A stretch of DNA of 64,000 nt from an uncultured Alphaproteobacteria bacterium (GCA_937931645.1 CALHAR010000001.1:62001-126000); one strand, 5' to 3'. Counted from the first letter of the stretch, positions 51,168 to 58,803 are shown. Notes: generated by a model from the letters alone, not told the origin. Numbers and translations are program-made.

Positions 51168-52214
51168 CTATACCCCGACCGTTTCGACAAAAGATTCTTG
51201 CCCCATTAATTTTTCCATTTCTTCCGCAACTTGTGAATTGAAATCATTCCGCACCAAATCTGCCGCGACTAAAATTGCATTCTCCGTGGCCAACACATCA
51301 CTACCACCGTGGCTTTTCACACAAATACCATTAAGTCCCAAGAACATACCGCCATTATATTGGCGCGGGTCAACTTTATCTTTCATCGTCTTCATCGCAC
51401 GCATGGATAGCAGATAACCCATAATCGCCAAAGGAGAAGATTTAAAAGCATCAGTTAAAAAATGCTTGGTAAGCTTGGCAACACCTTCGGCAGTTTTCAG
51501 CGCGACATTTCCTGTAAAGCCATCTGTCACCACCACATCAACTGTGCCTTTGGTGATGTCATCACCCTCAATAAAACCGTGGTAACGCCCCGGAAATGAT
51601 ACGGTTGATAGAACTTCCGCCGCGGCGCGAATCTCATCATGCCCTTTCATCTCCTCTGTCCCGACATTTAAAAGCCCAACAGATGGTTTAGAGATACCTT
51701 GCACCACCTTGGCATAAACAGCGCCAAGCAATGCGAACTGGGTCAAGACTTCAGCATCACAAACAAGGTTTGCGCCCAAATCAAGCATGACAACTTTGCC
51801 CTTTTGTGTCGGCATAACACTGGCGATAGCAGGACGGAAAATACCCGGTAGGCTTTTTAAGATCAACTTAGACATCACCATCAGTGCGCCTGTATTACCA
51901 GCAGACACAATGGCTTGCGCTTCCCCATTCTTTACCGCCTCAATCGCGAGGCGCATTGACGACCCCTTACCATGGCGTAAAGCGCGGGACGGTTTATCAT
52001 GGCTGGAAATGGCAATATCAGTGTGGTGGAATGTAGCCGCGTTTTTAAGTTGACTATACTGATCCAACAAAGATTGAACGACTTTCTGATCCCCATAAAT
52101 TATGAACTTTAGATTAGGCTGTTTCTCCAGCGCATTCGCCGCTGCAGGAATCGTGACACTGGGGCCAAAATCCCCCCCCATCGCATCCAAAGCTATTATG
52201 TAAGTATCGGTCAT
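51168..52214 (-). CDS. plsX: Phosphate acyltransferase PlsX
   Basis: 348 residues. IIALDAMGGDFGPSVTIPAA at the start, AIVSAGNTGALMVMSKLIL, VMLDLGANLVCDAEVL, GLLNVGTEEMKGHD, and VVTDGFTGNVALKTAEGV in order. It converts acyl-ACP to acyl-phosphate for phosphatidic acid synthesis at the membrane. It lies between rpmF (with a terminator between) and fabH. Confidence 0.97.
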   Translation of the reverse strand: MTDTYIIALDAMGGDFGPSVTIPAAANALEKQPNLKFIIYGDQKVVQSLLDQYSQLKNAATFHHTDIAISSHDKPSRALRHGKGSSMRLAIEAVKNGEAQAIVSAGNTGALMVMSKLILKSLPGIFRPAIASVMPTQKGKVVMLDLGANLVCDAEVLTQFALLGAVYAKVVQGISKPSVGLLNVGTEEMKGHDEIRAAAEVLSTVSFPGRYHGFIEGDDITKGTVDVVVTDGFTGNVALKTAEGVAKLTKHFLTDAFKSSPLAIMGYLLSMRAMKTMKDKVDPRQYNGGMFLGLNGICVKSHGGSDVLATENAILVAADLVRNDFNSQVAEEMEKLMGQESFVETVGV

Positions 52215-52303
52215 CGAATTAGGCTACAAACTTATTATAACAAGACCTCGAGATTTGCAGGTTGAGTTTATGAAGTCAATTCCCTTTCCCGCCCAAAAAG
52301 ACA

Positions 52304-52328
52304 AAACCCCCAGCATAAAACAGGGGGC
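52304..52328 (-). terminator. Terminator after rpmF
   Basis: CCCCC and GGGGG arms (on the minus strand CCCCCTG-TTTTATG-CTGGGGG then TTTTGT) 38 bases past the rpmF stop. It would keep excess rpmF mRNA from reading into plsX. Confidence 0.7.
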
Positions 52329-52365
52329 TTGCATTATTATGATAACTTATATGGTTATCTAAATC

Positions 52366-52548
52366 TTATGCTTCGCGGTCGTTTAAAACCTGACGACCTT
52401 TATACATACCTGTTTTCAGGTCAATGTGGTGGCGGCGCTTCGGCTCACCTGAATTGGCGTCTTCAACCCAATTTGTCACGGTCAACGCATCATGCGAACG
52501 ACGCATATTACGCTTAGATTTACTGATTTTACTCTTTGGTACTGCCAT
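52366..52548 (-). CDS. rpmF: 50S ribosomal protein L32
   Basis: 60 residues from [20 protein letters not shown]; a longer in-frame reading upstream (11 codons) lacks support because L32 always starts MAVPK and AAGGATAAGACC precedes this ATG. The zinc Cys motif of many L32 proteins is absent, as in alphaproteobacteria. It ends VLNDREA. It precedes plsX in the usual order; the four-gene island separates it from DUF177. Confidence 0.95.
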   Translation of the reverse strand: MAVPKSKISKSKRNMRRSHDALTVTNWVEDANSGEPKRRHHIDLKTGMYKGRQVLNDREA

Positions 52549-52714
52549 GGTCTTATCCTTTTTAAAAGCCGTAATGCACACTCATCTACGATTTTGTGCG
52601 AGGAGGCTACCCTCATAATTAAGAATTCTGCTGGTTTTTAACCAAAACCACCCCAAATTGCAAGCCTTATCTGCACATTCTTACGATTTATAGTATTGAG
52701 TAAAGGATTGACGG

Positions 52715-53737
52715 TTATGCCACTATAAATGCAGGCTGTGCTATTCTTTTATCATGGCTCAAATGCATTTTCATACGATAACCTGTTTCATCTGCAAGAG
52801 ATTGCGCAAAATCTAACGGCATCTTAAAAGAATTGGTAATACCCCACCCCTCACCACGCTCAATTGTAATCGGTACCTGAGAAATTTCAAACTGCATTCT
52901 ACGTTGAGCAATCATATAATTAAACCCACCATAGCTAGAAGCGACCCACTCATTCCTAAAGTCATAACTATCTGGATCAAAATCACCCTTTATCGGTAAT
53001 TCATACTTCATGGTACGCAACAGCTCACGACCCCACATAGTTGTGGGTTGGCTATTATATGCCTTCTCAACCTCTTTACCATTTTGATTGCAATCATAGG
53101 TATAAGTATAAATATCACCTTCATTCAAACGAGAACGGTGCGACAACATATCAGCTTTCATCACATGATAAGGAAAACCATCTTCAGGAAATCCTTCCAT
53201 GTTTCCTCTCGTCATGCCAAACTCTGCCATAACTTTACGCCCTTTACCCAGACCATTAGGGAATGCCGCTTTATTAAAGTCTGACACATCAGGTATAATA
53301 CGAATATTAGGTAATGCAGACCCCATTACATCATCCATAATATCAATTGAAGCTAATGATGAATCACGCCCTACCCAAGTATGAAGTCCCGCCAATCTAG
53401 AAAAAAACGGAATTGATTTATCAATCATAGCAGAACGCATACCAGGACCATTTTCAATACCAATCACACCAAAAGGATGACGCGATATTTCGCTAATAGA
53501 GTTTGCCGCCCTTGGTATCACGCATAACTCTCCAGCTTTCATGTAACTTTCAGGACGAGAGCTGAATAAACCACCATAATACAAAGCCTTTGGCGTTAAA
53601 TAACACCTATGAATAAGATGGCCTTGACGTTTTCTAGTAAAAAGATCAACAGCCTCTTTCAAAAAAACAGCCCTCTCCTCATCAGATAGAATCCTTGGTT
53701 GGCTTAAAAGTATATCTTGAGATGACGTCAGGCTCAT
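52715..53737 (-). CDS. EgtD-like SAM-dependent methyltransferase
   Basis: 340 residues, resembling the Methyltransf_33 (EgtD/DUF2260) fold: a motif I-like GVIGIENGPGMRSAMID, acidic strand DVSDFN, then KVMAEFGMTRGNMEGFPEDG, which parallels the LGSTIGNF run of EgtD, GDIYTYTYDCNQNGKEVEKA, and GDFDPDSYDFRNEWVASS. The substrate-side segment reads ITNSFK where EgtD has E-x-S-x-K, so the Glu that holds the histidine amino group seems to be Thr. It probably methylates something other than histidine, or is a regulatory homologue. Its start overlaps the stop of the repressor gene by four bases, so the two are co-translated. There is no ergothioneine gene (egtB) nearby. Confidence 0.6.
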   Translation of the reverse strand: MSLTSSQDILLSQPRILSDEERAVFLKEAVDLFTRKRQGHLIHRCYLTPKALYYGGLFSSRPESYMKAGELCVIPRAANSISEISRHPFGVIGIENGPGMRSAMIDKSIPFFSRLAGLHTWVGRDSSLASIDIMDDVMGSALPNIRIIPDVSDFNKAAFPNGLGKGRKVMAEFGMTRGNMEGFPEDGFPYHVMKADMLSHRSRLNEGDIYTYTYDCNQNGKEVEKAYNSQPTTMWGRELLRTMKYELPIKGDFDPDSYDFRNEWVASSYGGFNYMIAQRRMQFEISQVPITIERGEGWGITNSFKMPLDFAQSLADETGYRMKMHLSHDKRIAQPAFIVA

Positions 53738-54378
53738 TTAATAACCTTATAGTTAGACCAAATAGCGTTAAACATAACCCTAAAACTATCCGCAAATTGC
53801 TTATTACAAAGAACAACAACTTGAACACTTTCTTCGTGGAATGTGATAAGAGCAAGCTTGTTACCATACGCATAAAACTGAGCATCTTCCGAAAAAACAT
53901 TAGCTGGCACACCACGATATTGCGCAACACCATCTACAGTTAAAAAATCATCTCCTTCTTTTAATAATATCTTAGAATTAAAGTTTTTTATCTTAGAAAG
54001 TTCGTCACGATAATATTCAACAAACTCTTTTGTTAAGTTTCTTTCAAAATCATTCTCATCAACATTTGAAACACAAACATCAGCGTTGCCTCCTTTAACT
54101 GTTTCTAAAACGTCGTTCATAAAAGCTTGAAACCCCTGTTTTCCTTCATAAGTGACAATATCAGATGTGTTAGGGTTAACGCCCCCCTCTTCGGTAAAAA
54201 CGATACCTGCATTTTCAAACCATTTTTGTATTTCACCTAAGCGCCCAGAAGGAATTGAAGCCTTACCAGTAAAATAAGAATTAAAAGTGCTCTTATTAAC
54301 CCCTATTTCTTTTGAAAATTCACTTCTACTAAGGTCTAGAAGTCCTAATGCGGCATCAATTTGTCTAATTGAAATCAT
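53734..54378 (-). CDS. XRE-type repressor with a possible TrmB-like C-terminal sensor half
   Basis: 214 residues. Residues 1-70 are a helix-turn-helix (LGLLDLSRSEFSKEIGVNKS, TFNSYFTGKASIPSGRLGEI) of the phage-repressor kind with the short beta tag GIVFTEEGGVNP. Residues about 95-214 are not a LexA-type protease (no Ser-Lys pair): they contain NADVCVSNVDENDFE, PANVFSEDAQFYAYGNKLAL and a C-terminal ADSFRVMFNAIWSNYKVI. The last part resembles the PLD-like sensor half of TrmB-type regulators (...FIYGDKVAI...SFR..F..LW). It probably represses its own divergent promoter region and senses a ligand. The methyltransferase gene follows it directly. Confidence 0.65.
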   Translation of the reverse strand: MISIRQIDAALGLLDLSRSEFSKEIGVNKSTFNSYFTGKASIPSGRLGEIQKWFENAGIVFTEEGGVNPNTSDIVTYEGKQGFQAFMNDVLETVKGGNADVCVSNVDENDFERNLTKEFVEYYRDELSKIKNFNSKILLKEGDDFLTVDGVAQYRGVPANVFSEDAQFYAYGNKLALITFHEESVQVVVLCNKQFADSFRVMFNAIWSNYKVIK

Positions 54379-54499
54379 TTTTTATCCCTAAATATGGCAT
54401 ATTTTCCATTTATTTCTATTTTTTAACCTATTGTTAACGATTTGTCTATATAAATCTTTATATGGAAAACATTATGGTAACAAAAATAGGAGAAAAACC
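54379..54499. promoter_or_regulatory. Divergent control region with two candidate operators
   Basis: AT-rich, 121 bases between the repressor and the rightward small genes. ATGGAAAATATGCCAT (minus strand of 54394-54409) and ATGGAAAACATTATGG (plus strand, 54462-54477) share ATGGAAAA and face each other, and a GTTAAC lies between them. These may be repressor sites. TATAAA near 54450 could serve the rightward genes. Confidence 0.45.
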
Positions 54500-54733
54500 A
54501 TGTGGGGAATGATTAAGAAATTAGCGAAAAACGACAATAAAGATGAGATATCTTACTTTGATGTGAAGGAGCTATATGAAGCCGCCTACGCAGAGAAAGC
54601 CAAGACACGAGTCAGCTTAAAGCGTTTTAAAGCATTAATGAATAAAGCCAGACAGTTGGATAATGCCTATCGGGTACAATTAGGACTTATAAGTCCTACA
54701 ACACACACCACCCCATATAAGAGGGCAGCATAA
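54500..54733 (+). CDS. Small basic protein of 77 residues, unknown function
   Basis: Starts MWGMIKKLAKNDNKDEI with AGGAGA seven bases before the ATG; a frame extending 23 codons upstream crosses the operator region and is rejected. Mostly helical and basic, with KRFKALMNKARQLDNAYRVQ as a likely amphipathic helix. Its stop overlaps the ATG of the next gene (TAATG). No family recognised. Its place opposite an XRE repressor is like a Cro-type or antirepressor gene of a phage switch, but the sequence lacks a clear helix-turn-helix. Confidence 0.55.
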   Translation: MWGMIKKLAKNDNKDEISYFDVKELYEAAYAEKAKTRVSLKRFKALMNKARQLDNAYRVQLGLISPTTHTTPYKRAA

Positions 54734-54936
54734 TGAGAACAAGCAAGCAAAAGAAAGCTTATCGCACGCGTTATATCAAAGTTATGGAGGATTTAACCCA
54801 AATTGCCAATATGCCACCCAGAAAGCGTTATATGTACCGCCTGATGGACAGCGTTATCTTTCATGATTTTGAGACAGCATTAGACGTTGTAATTGAAGAT
54901 TTCCAAAATGCCCGCAATGATAATCGAAAGATTTAG
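54733..54936 (+). CDS. Small basic protein of 67 residues, unknown function
   Basis: Starts at the ATG inside TAATGA, coupled to the preceding gene. Sequence begins MRTSKQKKAYRTRYIKVMED; the rest is helical with a basic centre (MPPRKRYMYRLMDSV) and acidic end. No signal peptide, membrane segment or Cys. Length and coupling suggest it works with the 77-residue product. A large imperfect inverted repeat follows its stop. No family recognised. Confidence 0.5.
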   Translation: MRTSKQKKAYRTRYIKVMEDLTQIANMPPRKRYMYRLMDSVIFHDFETALDVVIEDFQNARNDNRKI

Positions 54937-54948
54937 AAGGTAATATAT

Positions 54949-55012
54949 AAAGCACAATAGCCGAAGGTCTTTGTTTTTCCCCAAATTCACATTGACCTCC
55001 GACTATTGCTTT
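54949..55012. repeat. Long imperfect inverted repeat after the small-gene pair
   Basis: The arm 54949-54969 (AAAGCACAATAGCCGAAGGTC) pairs with 54994-55012 over about 17 of 19 positions, loop about 24 bases containing GTTTTTCCCC. No T run follows on either strand, so it may be an RNA 3'-end structure or a remnant of a small palindromic element. Confidence 0.5.
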
Positions 55013-55085
55013 ACAATATGGAGTGTTACAAAAACGTAACCATTATGTTTTACATAAATTAAGTTAAGAAAAAGTTAATATCCCC

Positions 55086-55673
55086 TCACCTATTTTCTTT
55101 CCAGTCTTTAAGTGCCTCAAACGGGTTTTTACGAAGCGGCGACTTATCATCAATAACGATATCATCATCCCCGACTTCATAAGTCACACCATCCTTATGT
55201 GGATAAGCCGGAATAGCCAGCGAGATATGCTGAGCAACCAATTCACCTAAATCAATCCGTCCTTCAACAATCGGTTCTGGATCATCTTTTTCATCCAAAA
55301 CCTCAACTTCCGCTTGGGAGCGTGCGACATCCCGCTCCTTCTTTGCGGCGGCAAAAGACACCATGCTTTCTTTATTAGCAAACCACCCCTCAACAGGCTC
55401 AGACAAAGCGGTATCAAAAGGCTCCAACGTCACTACGCAATTTTGCGTAACAACACAATCAAACTGACCCGTAACATGGATGATTCCACCTTCCAACGTT
55501 AGACTTAATTGAGCGTTAACCTTTTTAATCGCTTCTACAGAAAAGCGACGCGCCAAGTCCATGCACTCATCTTCAGACGCTTCAATAGTAAGCGCCGTTG
55601 GCTTTGAGTGATTCAAATCATCAACGTCAAAAAAATGTGACCATTCTTGTTCTAATAATTCTAAGGTAGGCAT
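55086..55673 (-). CDS. YceD/DUF177 family protein
   Basis: 195 residues. The DUF177 core is visible: LTLEGGIIHVTGQFDCVVTQNCVVTLEPF (two Cys between strands; quoted core GQFDCVVTQNCVVTLEPF), DDPEPIVEGRIDLGELVAQH and the final HISLAIPAYPHKDG. The E. coli relative YceD is required for normal 23S rRNA levels and is coded before rpmF. In this window the island at 52.7-54.9 kb has come between them. It follows the bc1 chaperone gene by about 85 bases, which contain one palindromic repeat. Confidence 0.88.
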   Translation of the reverse strand: MPTLELLEQEWSHFFDVDDLNHSKPTALTIEASEDECMDLARRFSVEAIKKVNAQLSLTLEGGIIHVTGQFDCVVTQNCVVTLEPFDTALSEPVEGWFANKESMVSFAAAKKERDVARSQAEVEVLDEKDDPEPIVEGRIDLGELVAQHISLAIPAYPHKDGVTYEVGDDDIVIDDKSPLRKNPFEALKDWKENR

Positions 55674-55691
55674 GTAATTTCCTTTTTTAAT

Positions 55692-55719
55692 GCCGTCATG
55701 CCCGCAAGCGGGAGGACGC
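55692..55719. repeat. Short palindromic intergenic repeat (CCCGCAAGCGGG type)
   Basis: GCCGTCATGCCCGCAAGCGG followed by GAGGACGC; same core as 3161-3183. It lies between DUF177 and the bc1 chaperone gene. Confidence 0.65.
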
Positions 55720-55757
55720 TGTATTTTTAACCACGTTTATGCGCGTTTACTTGTTTC

Positions 55758-56282
55758 TTAGCGTAGAGCGCTTAGATCAATCTCAGCAAAATCTAATTTT
55801 TCCATCTTCATATCCATTACCGCAGATTGCCGTACATAATTTGATACCACTGATAACACACCGTCTGTTGGTGCCTCAATAGTCCCATATAAGTTACGTA
55901 TCAACGCTTGCTTTAATGCCTCACGATCACTATCCGCTATAGAGTTTTCATAGTTTTGCATACGACCATTAAAACCCTGCATCATACGTTTCATATGCTT
56001 AGGCACACCAACATCACCGATTCCCATCTCGCGTAGACTTTGGTCCATATTAATAAAGAACACATCAAACAATGCTTGCGCTTGGCGGCTTGCCCCCGCC
56101 TGATTAAGGCGGTGAATCACAATATAACAATGCAGGGCAATAAGTTCAAAACGGCCATCGACACTATCAGGAACACTAAGGTCTTGATAGAAGGTAGGCT
56201 GGTGCGACTGCGCCACAATTTCTTGGTAAAGCAGCCGTGCTTTTGCCTTTAGAATTTTACGGTGTTTAAAATAACGAAACAT
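55758..56282 (-). CDS. Ubiquinol-cytochrome c chaperone family protein (CBP3/UQCC1-like)
   Basis: 174 residues matching PF03981: YQEIVAQSHQPTFYQDLSVP, DSVDGRFELIALHCYIVIHR, LFDVFFINMDQSLREMGIGD and KHMKRMMQGFNGRMQNYENS. In mitochondria the homologue helps cytochrome b join the bc1 complex. Its pairing with DUF177 downstream and bamE divergent upstream is the standard alphaproteobacterial neighbourhood. Cytoplasmic; the first 15 residues are basic. Confidence 0.9.
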   Translation of the reverse strand: MFRYFKHRKILKAKARLLYQEIVAQSHQPTFYQDLSVPDSVDGRFELIALHCYIVIHRLNQAGASRQAQALFDVFFINMDQSLREMGIGDVGVPKHMKRMMQGFNGRMQNYENSIADSDREALKQALIRNLYGTIEAPTDGVLSVVSNYVRQSAVMDMKMEKLDFAEIDLSALR

Positions 56283-56311
56283 TCTTGATTTTTTAGGGGT
56301 TTAACAGCACT

Positions 56312-56788
56312 ATGGCAAGCATGAAAATACGAACACTCTTAATTATATCACTAACTGTATCTTTGGCGCTTATCAGTGCCTGTACACCCACGCAATCTTC
56401 ACGCGGCAATATGGTCGAAGATTTTCGCATGAGCGAAATCACACCCGGCGTTAGTACCCGTAATAATGTGCTGAAGTCTCTAGGCTCACCGACAACTATT
56501 GCGCCATTTGATGATAATGTTTGGTATTACATTGGCCAGAAAATGGAAAAGAAAGGTATCTTTGATCCAAAAGTAACGGATGAAAAAGTTGTTGTTGTTT
56601 CCTTTAATGACAAAGGAATTGTGCAAACAATGGAAGAGCTAAATGCTGAACGGATTGACGTACCAAAATCACGCGATAAAACGCACACTGGTGGTAATGA
56701 TGTTGGTGTCGTAGAACAACTATTGGGGAACGTTGGACGCTTCAATAAAAATGGAGAGAGCGCTGCAACAACCGCAGGTGCTATATAA
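56312..56788 (+). CDS. bamE: Outer membrane assembly lipoprotein BamE
   Basis: 158 residues. Lipobox LALISACTPTQ, then the SmpA/OmlA fold: ITPGVSTRNNVLKSLGSPTT, NVWYYIGQKME and VVVVSFNDKGIVQTMEEL. It is longer than E. coli BamE with an added C-terminal stretch rich in Gly and Asn. It helps BamA/BamD insert outer membrane proteins. Divergent from the bc1 chaperone gene (29 bases between). The first ATG or the one three codons later could be used. Confidence 0.88.
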   Translation: MASMKIRTLLIISLTVSLALISACTPTQSSRGNMVEDFRMSEITPGVSTRNNVLKSLGSPTTIAPFDDNVWYYIGQKMEKKGIFDPKVTDEKVVVVSFNDKGIVQTMEELNAERIDVPKSRDKTHTGGNDVGVVEQLLGNVGRFNKNGESAATTAGAI

Positions 56789-56812
56789 AAACGGCCCCGA
56801 AAGCGAGGCTGT
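56789..56812 (+). terminator. Weak hairpin after bamE
   Basis: ACGGCC with GGCTGT (one G-U pair) around CCGAAAGCGA, ending in GATTATTCGTTTT. Imperfect, T run short. Confidence 0.35.
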
Positions 56813-56839
56813 GATTATTCGTTTTGGAGTAAATAATCT

Positions 56840-57337
56840 TTAAATAGCGCGTTGGTTAACGGCCTGTAACAAAATATCGTTTACTTTATTCTTACCAAGA
56901 ACTTCTGCCGAGATACGGTTAAGACGTGCCTTTAATTCATCAACTTTAAGAACCCCACCTTTTAACGACGCCTTACGATTTAAAACACCATACATATCTT
57001 GGATATAAGCATCTTTCAAACGCGGCTTTAACTGCAGCACGTAATCTTCTTTTTCTACACTATCGACCTCCAAAGAAACAATCAGCGTCACCACTTGGCT
57101 AACACCATCTGAATCAATAATAGGTAGAATGATTGGCTCTATCTCAACAAAACGTAAATTCTTTGCTTCTTCTTTTGACGCTTTGGCTGCTTTATCACGT
57201 TTGACTTTATCTTTTAACGCCGTTGCTTTTTCATTCCCAAGCGAAGCAATAGCCTGCTTCTGAAAGAAGAAATATCCCCCAGCCCCGCCAGCGCCCGCCA
57301 GAACAACTGCCAATAATAATATCATTACGTATTTCAT
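56840..57337 (-). CDS. FliL-like single-pass membrane protein
   Basis: 165 residues. One membrane helix (about 3-24, LAVVLAGAGGAGGYFFFQ), a basic Lys-rich linker, then a periplasmic FliL/stomatin-like domain: FVEIEPIILPIIDSDG, VVTLIVSLEVDSVEKEDYVL, KPRLKDAYIQDMYGVLN and LNRISAEVLGKN. FliL supports the flagellar stators. Alphaproteobacteria carry a second FliL-like gene away from the flagellar cluster near these genes, so its flagellar role is plausible but not certain. Confidence 0.75.
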   Translation of the reverse strand: MKYVMILLLAVVLAGAGGAGGYFFFQKQAIASLGNEKATALKDKVKRDKAAKASKEEAKNLRFVEIEPIILPIIDSDGVSQVVTLIVSLEVDSVEKEDYVLQLKPRLKDAYIQDMYGVLNRKASLKGGVLKVDELKARLNRISAEVLGKNKVNDILLQAVNQRAI

Positions 57338-57487
57338 AATTCATTCATTTCTACTGAAAAGCGAAATGCCCCAAAAATATAATTGCCCCTAATTACCTTA
57401 TAAATATATCTCAAAAAGGTTAATAAAAGGTTTTTTTTATAGGGGTAACCCCCTGAAAATACATACTATTGTGTATAAATTAGGAAA

Positions 57488-57991
57488 TTAAGTACGGACA
57501 GTTTTACGGATAGAATCAAGCAAAGCGTTGACTAACTTTGCCTCACCCGCGTCATAAAACGCATGGGAAACATGGAGATAATCTGAAATTATTACTGGAT
57601 AATCAATGACTTGGAGGGTCATTAGCTCAAATGCACCACAAAGAAAGATAGCCTGTAACAAAGGTTCTGTTTTTTGGGTGTTACCGCCCTTTTCTCCCCG
57701 ATTAAGAATAACCATCTCATTTAGCTGTTCTTGATGCTCAGCCACGCCGCGAACGACAAGCGAGTAATGATCATGGTCTGGTGTGACCATTTCATCACCA
57801 TCGGCGTCAATGCCAGAGCGATGCTCTAAAAACTCCTTAATAGCCGTTTCTGCATCTTGGTCATTTTTATGCATTTGATAAACCGTCTGTACCGCCATTA
57901 ATCGGGCGGCACTGTTACGTGCTTTTTGCGAGCCTGTTTTAGCATTAGGCTTGTCTGTATTTTGCGGACGGTTCATCTTTTTTATTATCAT
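57488..57991 (-). CDS. nusB: Transcription antitermination factor NusB
   Basis: 167 residues. ARNSAARLMAVQTVYQMHKN, then FLEHRSG, LNEMVILNRGEKGG, LLQAIFLCGAFELM and YPVIISDYLHVSHAFYDAGEAKLVNALLDSI-type end (core DYLHVSHAFYDAGEAKLVNA) are typical. It binds boxA in rRNA leaders with NusE. ribH precedes it by seven bases. The start could also be the Met five codons later (MNRPQN); neither has a good ribosome site. Confidence 0.94.
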   Translation of the reverse strand: MIIKKMNRPQNTDKPNAKTGSQKARNSAARLMAVQTVYQMHKNDQDAETAIKEFLEHRSGIDADGDEMVTPDHDHYSLVVRGVAEHQEQLNEMVILNRGEKGGNTQKTEPLLQAIFLCGAFELMTLQVIDYPVIISDYLHVSHAFYDAGEAKLVNALLDSIRKTVRT

Positions 57992-57998
57992 TTCTTTA

Positions 57999-58487
57999 TT
58001 AAGCGGCTTTATTGACTACCGCGAAAGCACTCATGTTTTCAAGTGTTTTCACGCAAGCTTCGGCAGCTTCCTTCCCCTTAACCGTAAAATGATCAAAGAA
58101 AAACTTATGATGTTCTTCTTTATCATGAAAATTAAGAGGTGTTAAAACCACTGATAATATAGGAACACCCGTATCCAATTGCACCCGCATCATTCCATCA
58201 AGTACTGCATGGTTCACATATTCATGATGATAAATGCCACCATTAATAATAAAGCCACAGGCAACAATGATATCATACCGCCCTGTTTCAGCGAGTTTTT
58301 TCGCCTGCAATGGAATTTCGAGTGATCCAGGCACATCATAAATATCGATCTGATTAGATGGCAACCCCGCCTCTTCCATGTCAGCAATAAAGGCTTTACG
58401 TCCTTCAGCCACGATATCGGCGTGCCAACCTGCCTGAATAAACGCAATTTTCTGAGTTTTTAGTGATAAGCTTAAAGTCTGATTCAT
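57999..58487 (-). CDS. ribH: 6,7-dimethyl-8-ribityllumazine synthase
   Basis: 162 residues from MNQTLSLSLKTQK, preceded by AAAGGAA; the in-frame ATG six codons upstream overlaps that site. Signatures: IAFIQAGWHADIVAEGRKAF (substrate Trp), VPGSLEIPLQAKKLAE, VACGFIINGGIYHHEYVNHA (two histidines) and PILSVVLTPLNFHDKEEH. It condenses ArPD with DHBP in riboflavin synthesis. An FMN riboswitch lies about 180 bases upstream, with two palindromic repeats in between; nusB follows. Confidence 0.95.
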   Translation of the reverse strand: MNQTLSLSLKTQKIAFIQAGWHADIVAEGRKAFIADMEEAGLPSNQIDIYDVPGSLEIPLQAKKLAETGRYDIIVACGFIINGGIYHHEYVNHAVLDGMMRVQLDTGVPILSVVLTPLNFHDKEEHHKFFFDHFTVKGKEAAEACVKTLENMSAFAVVNKAA

Positions 58488-58540
58488 TGTTTTTCCTTTC
58501 ATCATTTAACAACATGAATCAGGGCATGATTTTTTAAAGA

Positions 58541-58573
58541 GCCGTCATATCGGCAAGCCGAAGGACGCTTCGA
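58541..58573. repeat. Short palindromic repeat between the FMN aptamer and ribH
   Basis: GCCGTCATATCGGCAAGCCG followed by AAGGACGCTTCG. It has the ends of the 55692 unit (GCCGTCAT...GGACGC), but the stem is TCGGC-AA-GCCGA instead of CCCGC-AA-GCGGG, a compensated change. Confidence 0.6.
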
Positions 58574-58624
58574 TAAAGTACACCCTTACACATGACATGT
58601 AAAAATACACTCATTACAAAGAAT

Positions 58625-58653
58625 CCGCGTAGCGCGTTTACGCGCCTGAGCGG
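58625..58653. repeat. Palindromic repeat, GCGCGTA family, reverse copy
   Basis: CCGCGTAGCGCGTTTACGCG followed by CCTGAGCGG, the reverse complement of the 47581/47885 unit with changed flanks. It lies 13 bases past the 3' end of the FMN aptamer. Confidence 0.7.
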
Positions 58654-58666
58654 TCTTTAAAAAACA

Positions 58667-58803
58667 TTCTCTTTCATCCGGACTTTAACCGTCGGCTGTA
58701 GGTTTTCACTACATCTGCTAGACCTTCACACATGTGAAGCGCTCGTGGGCTCATAAATAAATTTATTTACCACCGGTAGGGAATTACACCCTGCCCTGAG
58801 AAC
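58667..58803 (-). ncRNA. FMN riboswitch (RFN element)
   Basis: Conserved blocks on the minus strand in order: TTCTCAGGGCAGGGTGTAAT, TCCCTACCGGTGGTAAA, a variable arm, GAGCCCACGAGCGC, CAGCAGAT, GTAGTGAAAACCTACAGCCG, ACGGTTAAAGTCCGGATG, then AAGAGAAT closing P1 with the start. It precedes ribH-nusB, so FMN should lower expression of ribH. No clear terminator follows at once; two palindromic repeats fill the space to ribH, and ribosome-site hiding or a repeat-derived hairpin may be the expression platform. Confidence 0.95.

Noticed and set aside
52715-53737. Ergothioneine synthesis (true EgtD)
   Set aside because: No egtB or other egt gene nearby, and the segment that holds the histidine substrate seems altered (Thr for Glu), so a histidine methyltransferase call is not justified.
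52715-54936. A prophage
   Set aside because: Only a repressor-like gene and small proteins; no integrase, terminase, portal, lysis or structural gene, and no tRNA-based attachment repeats.
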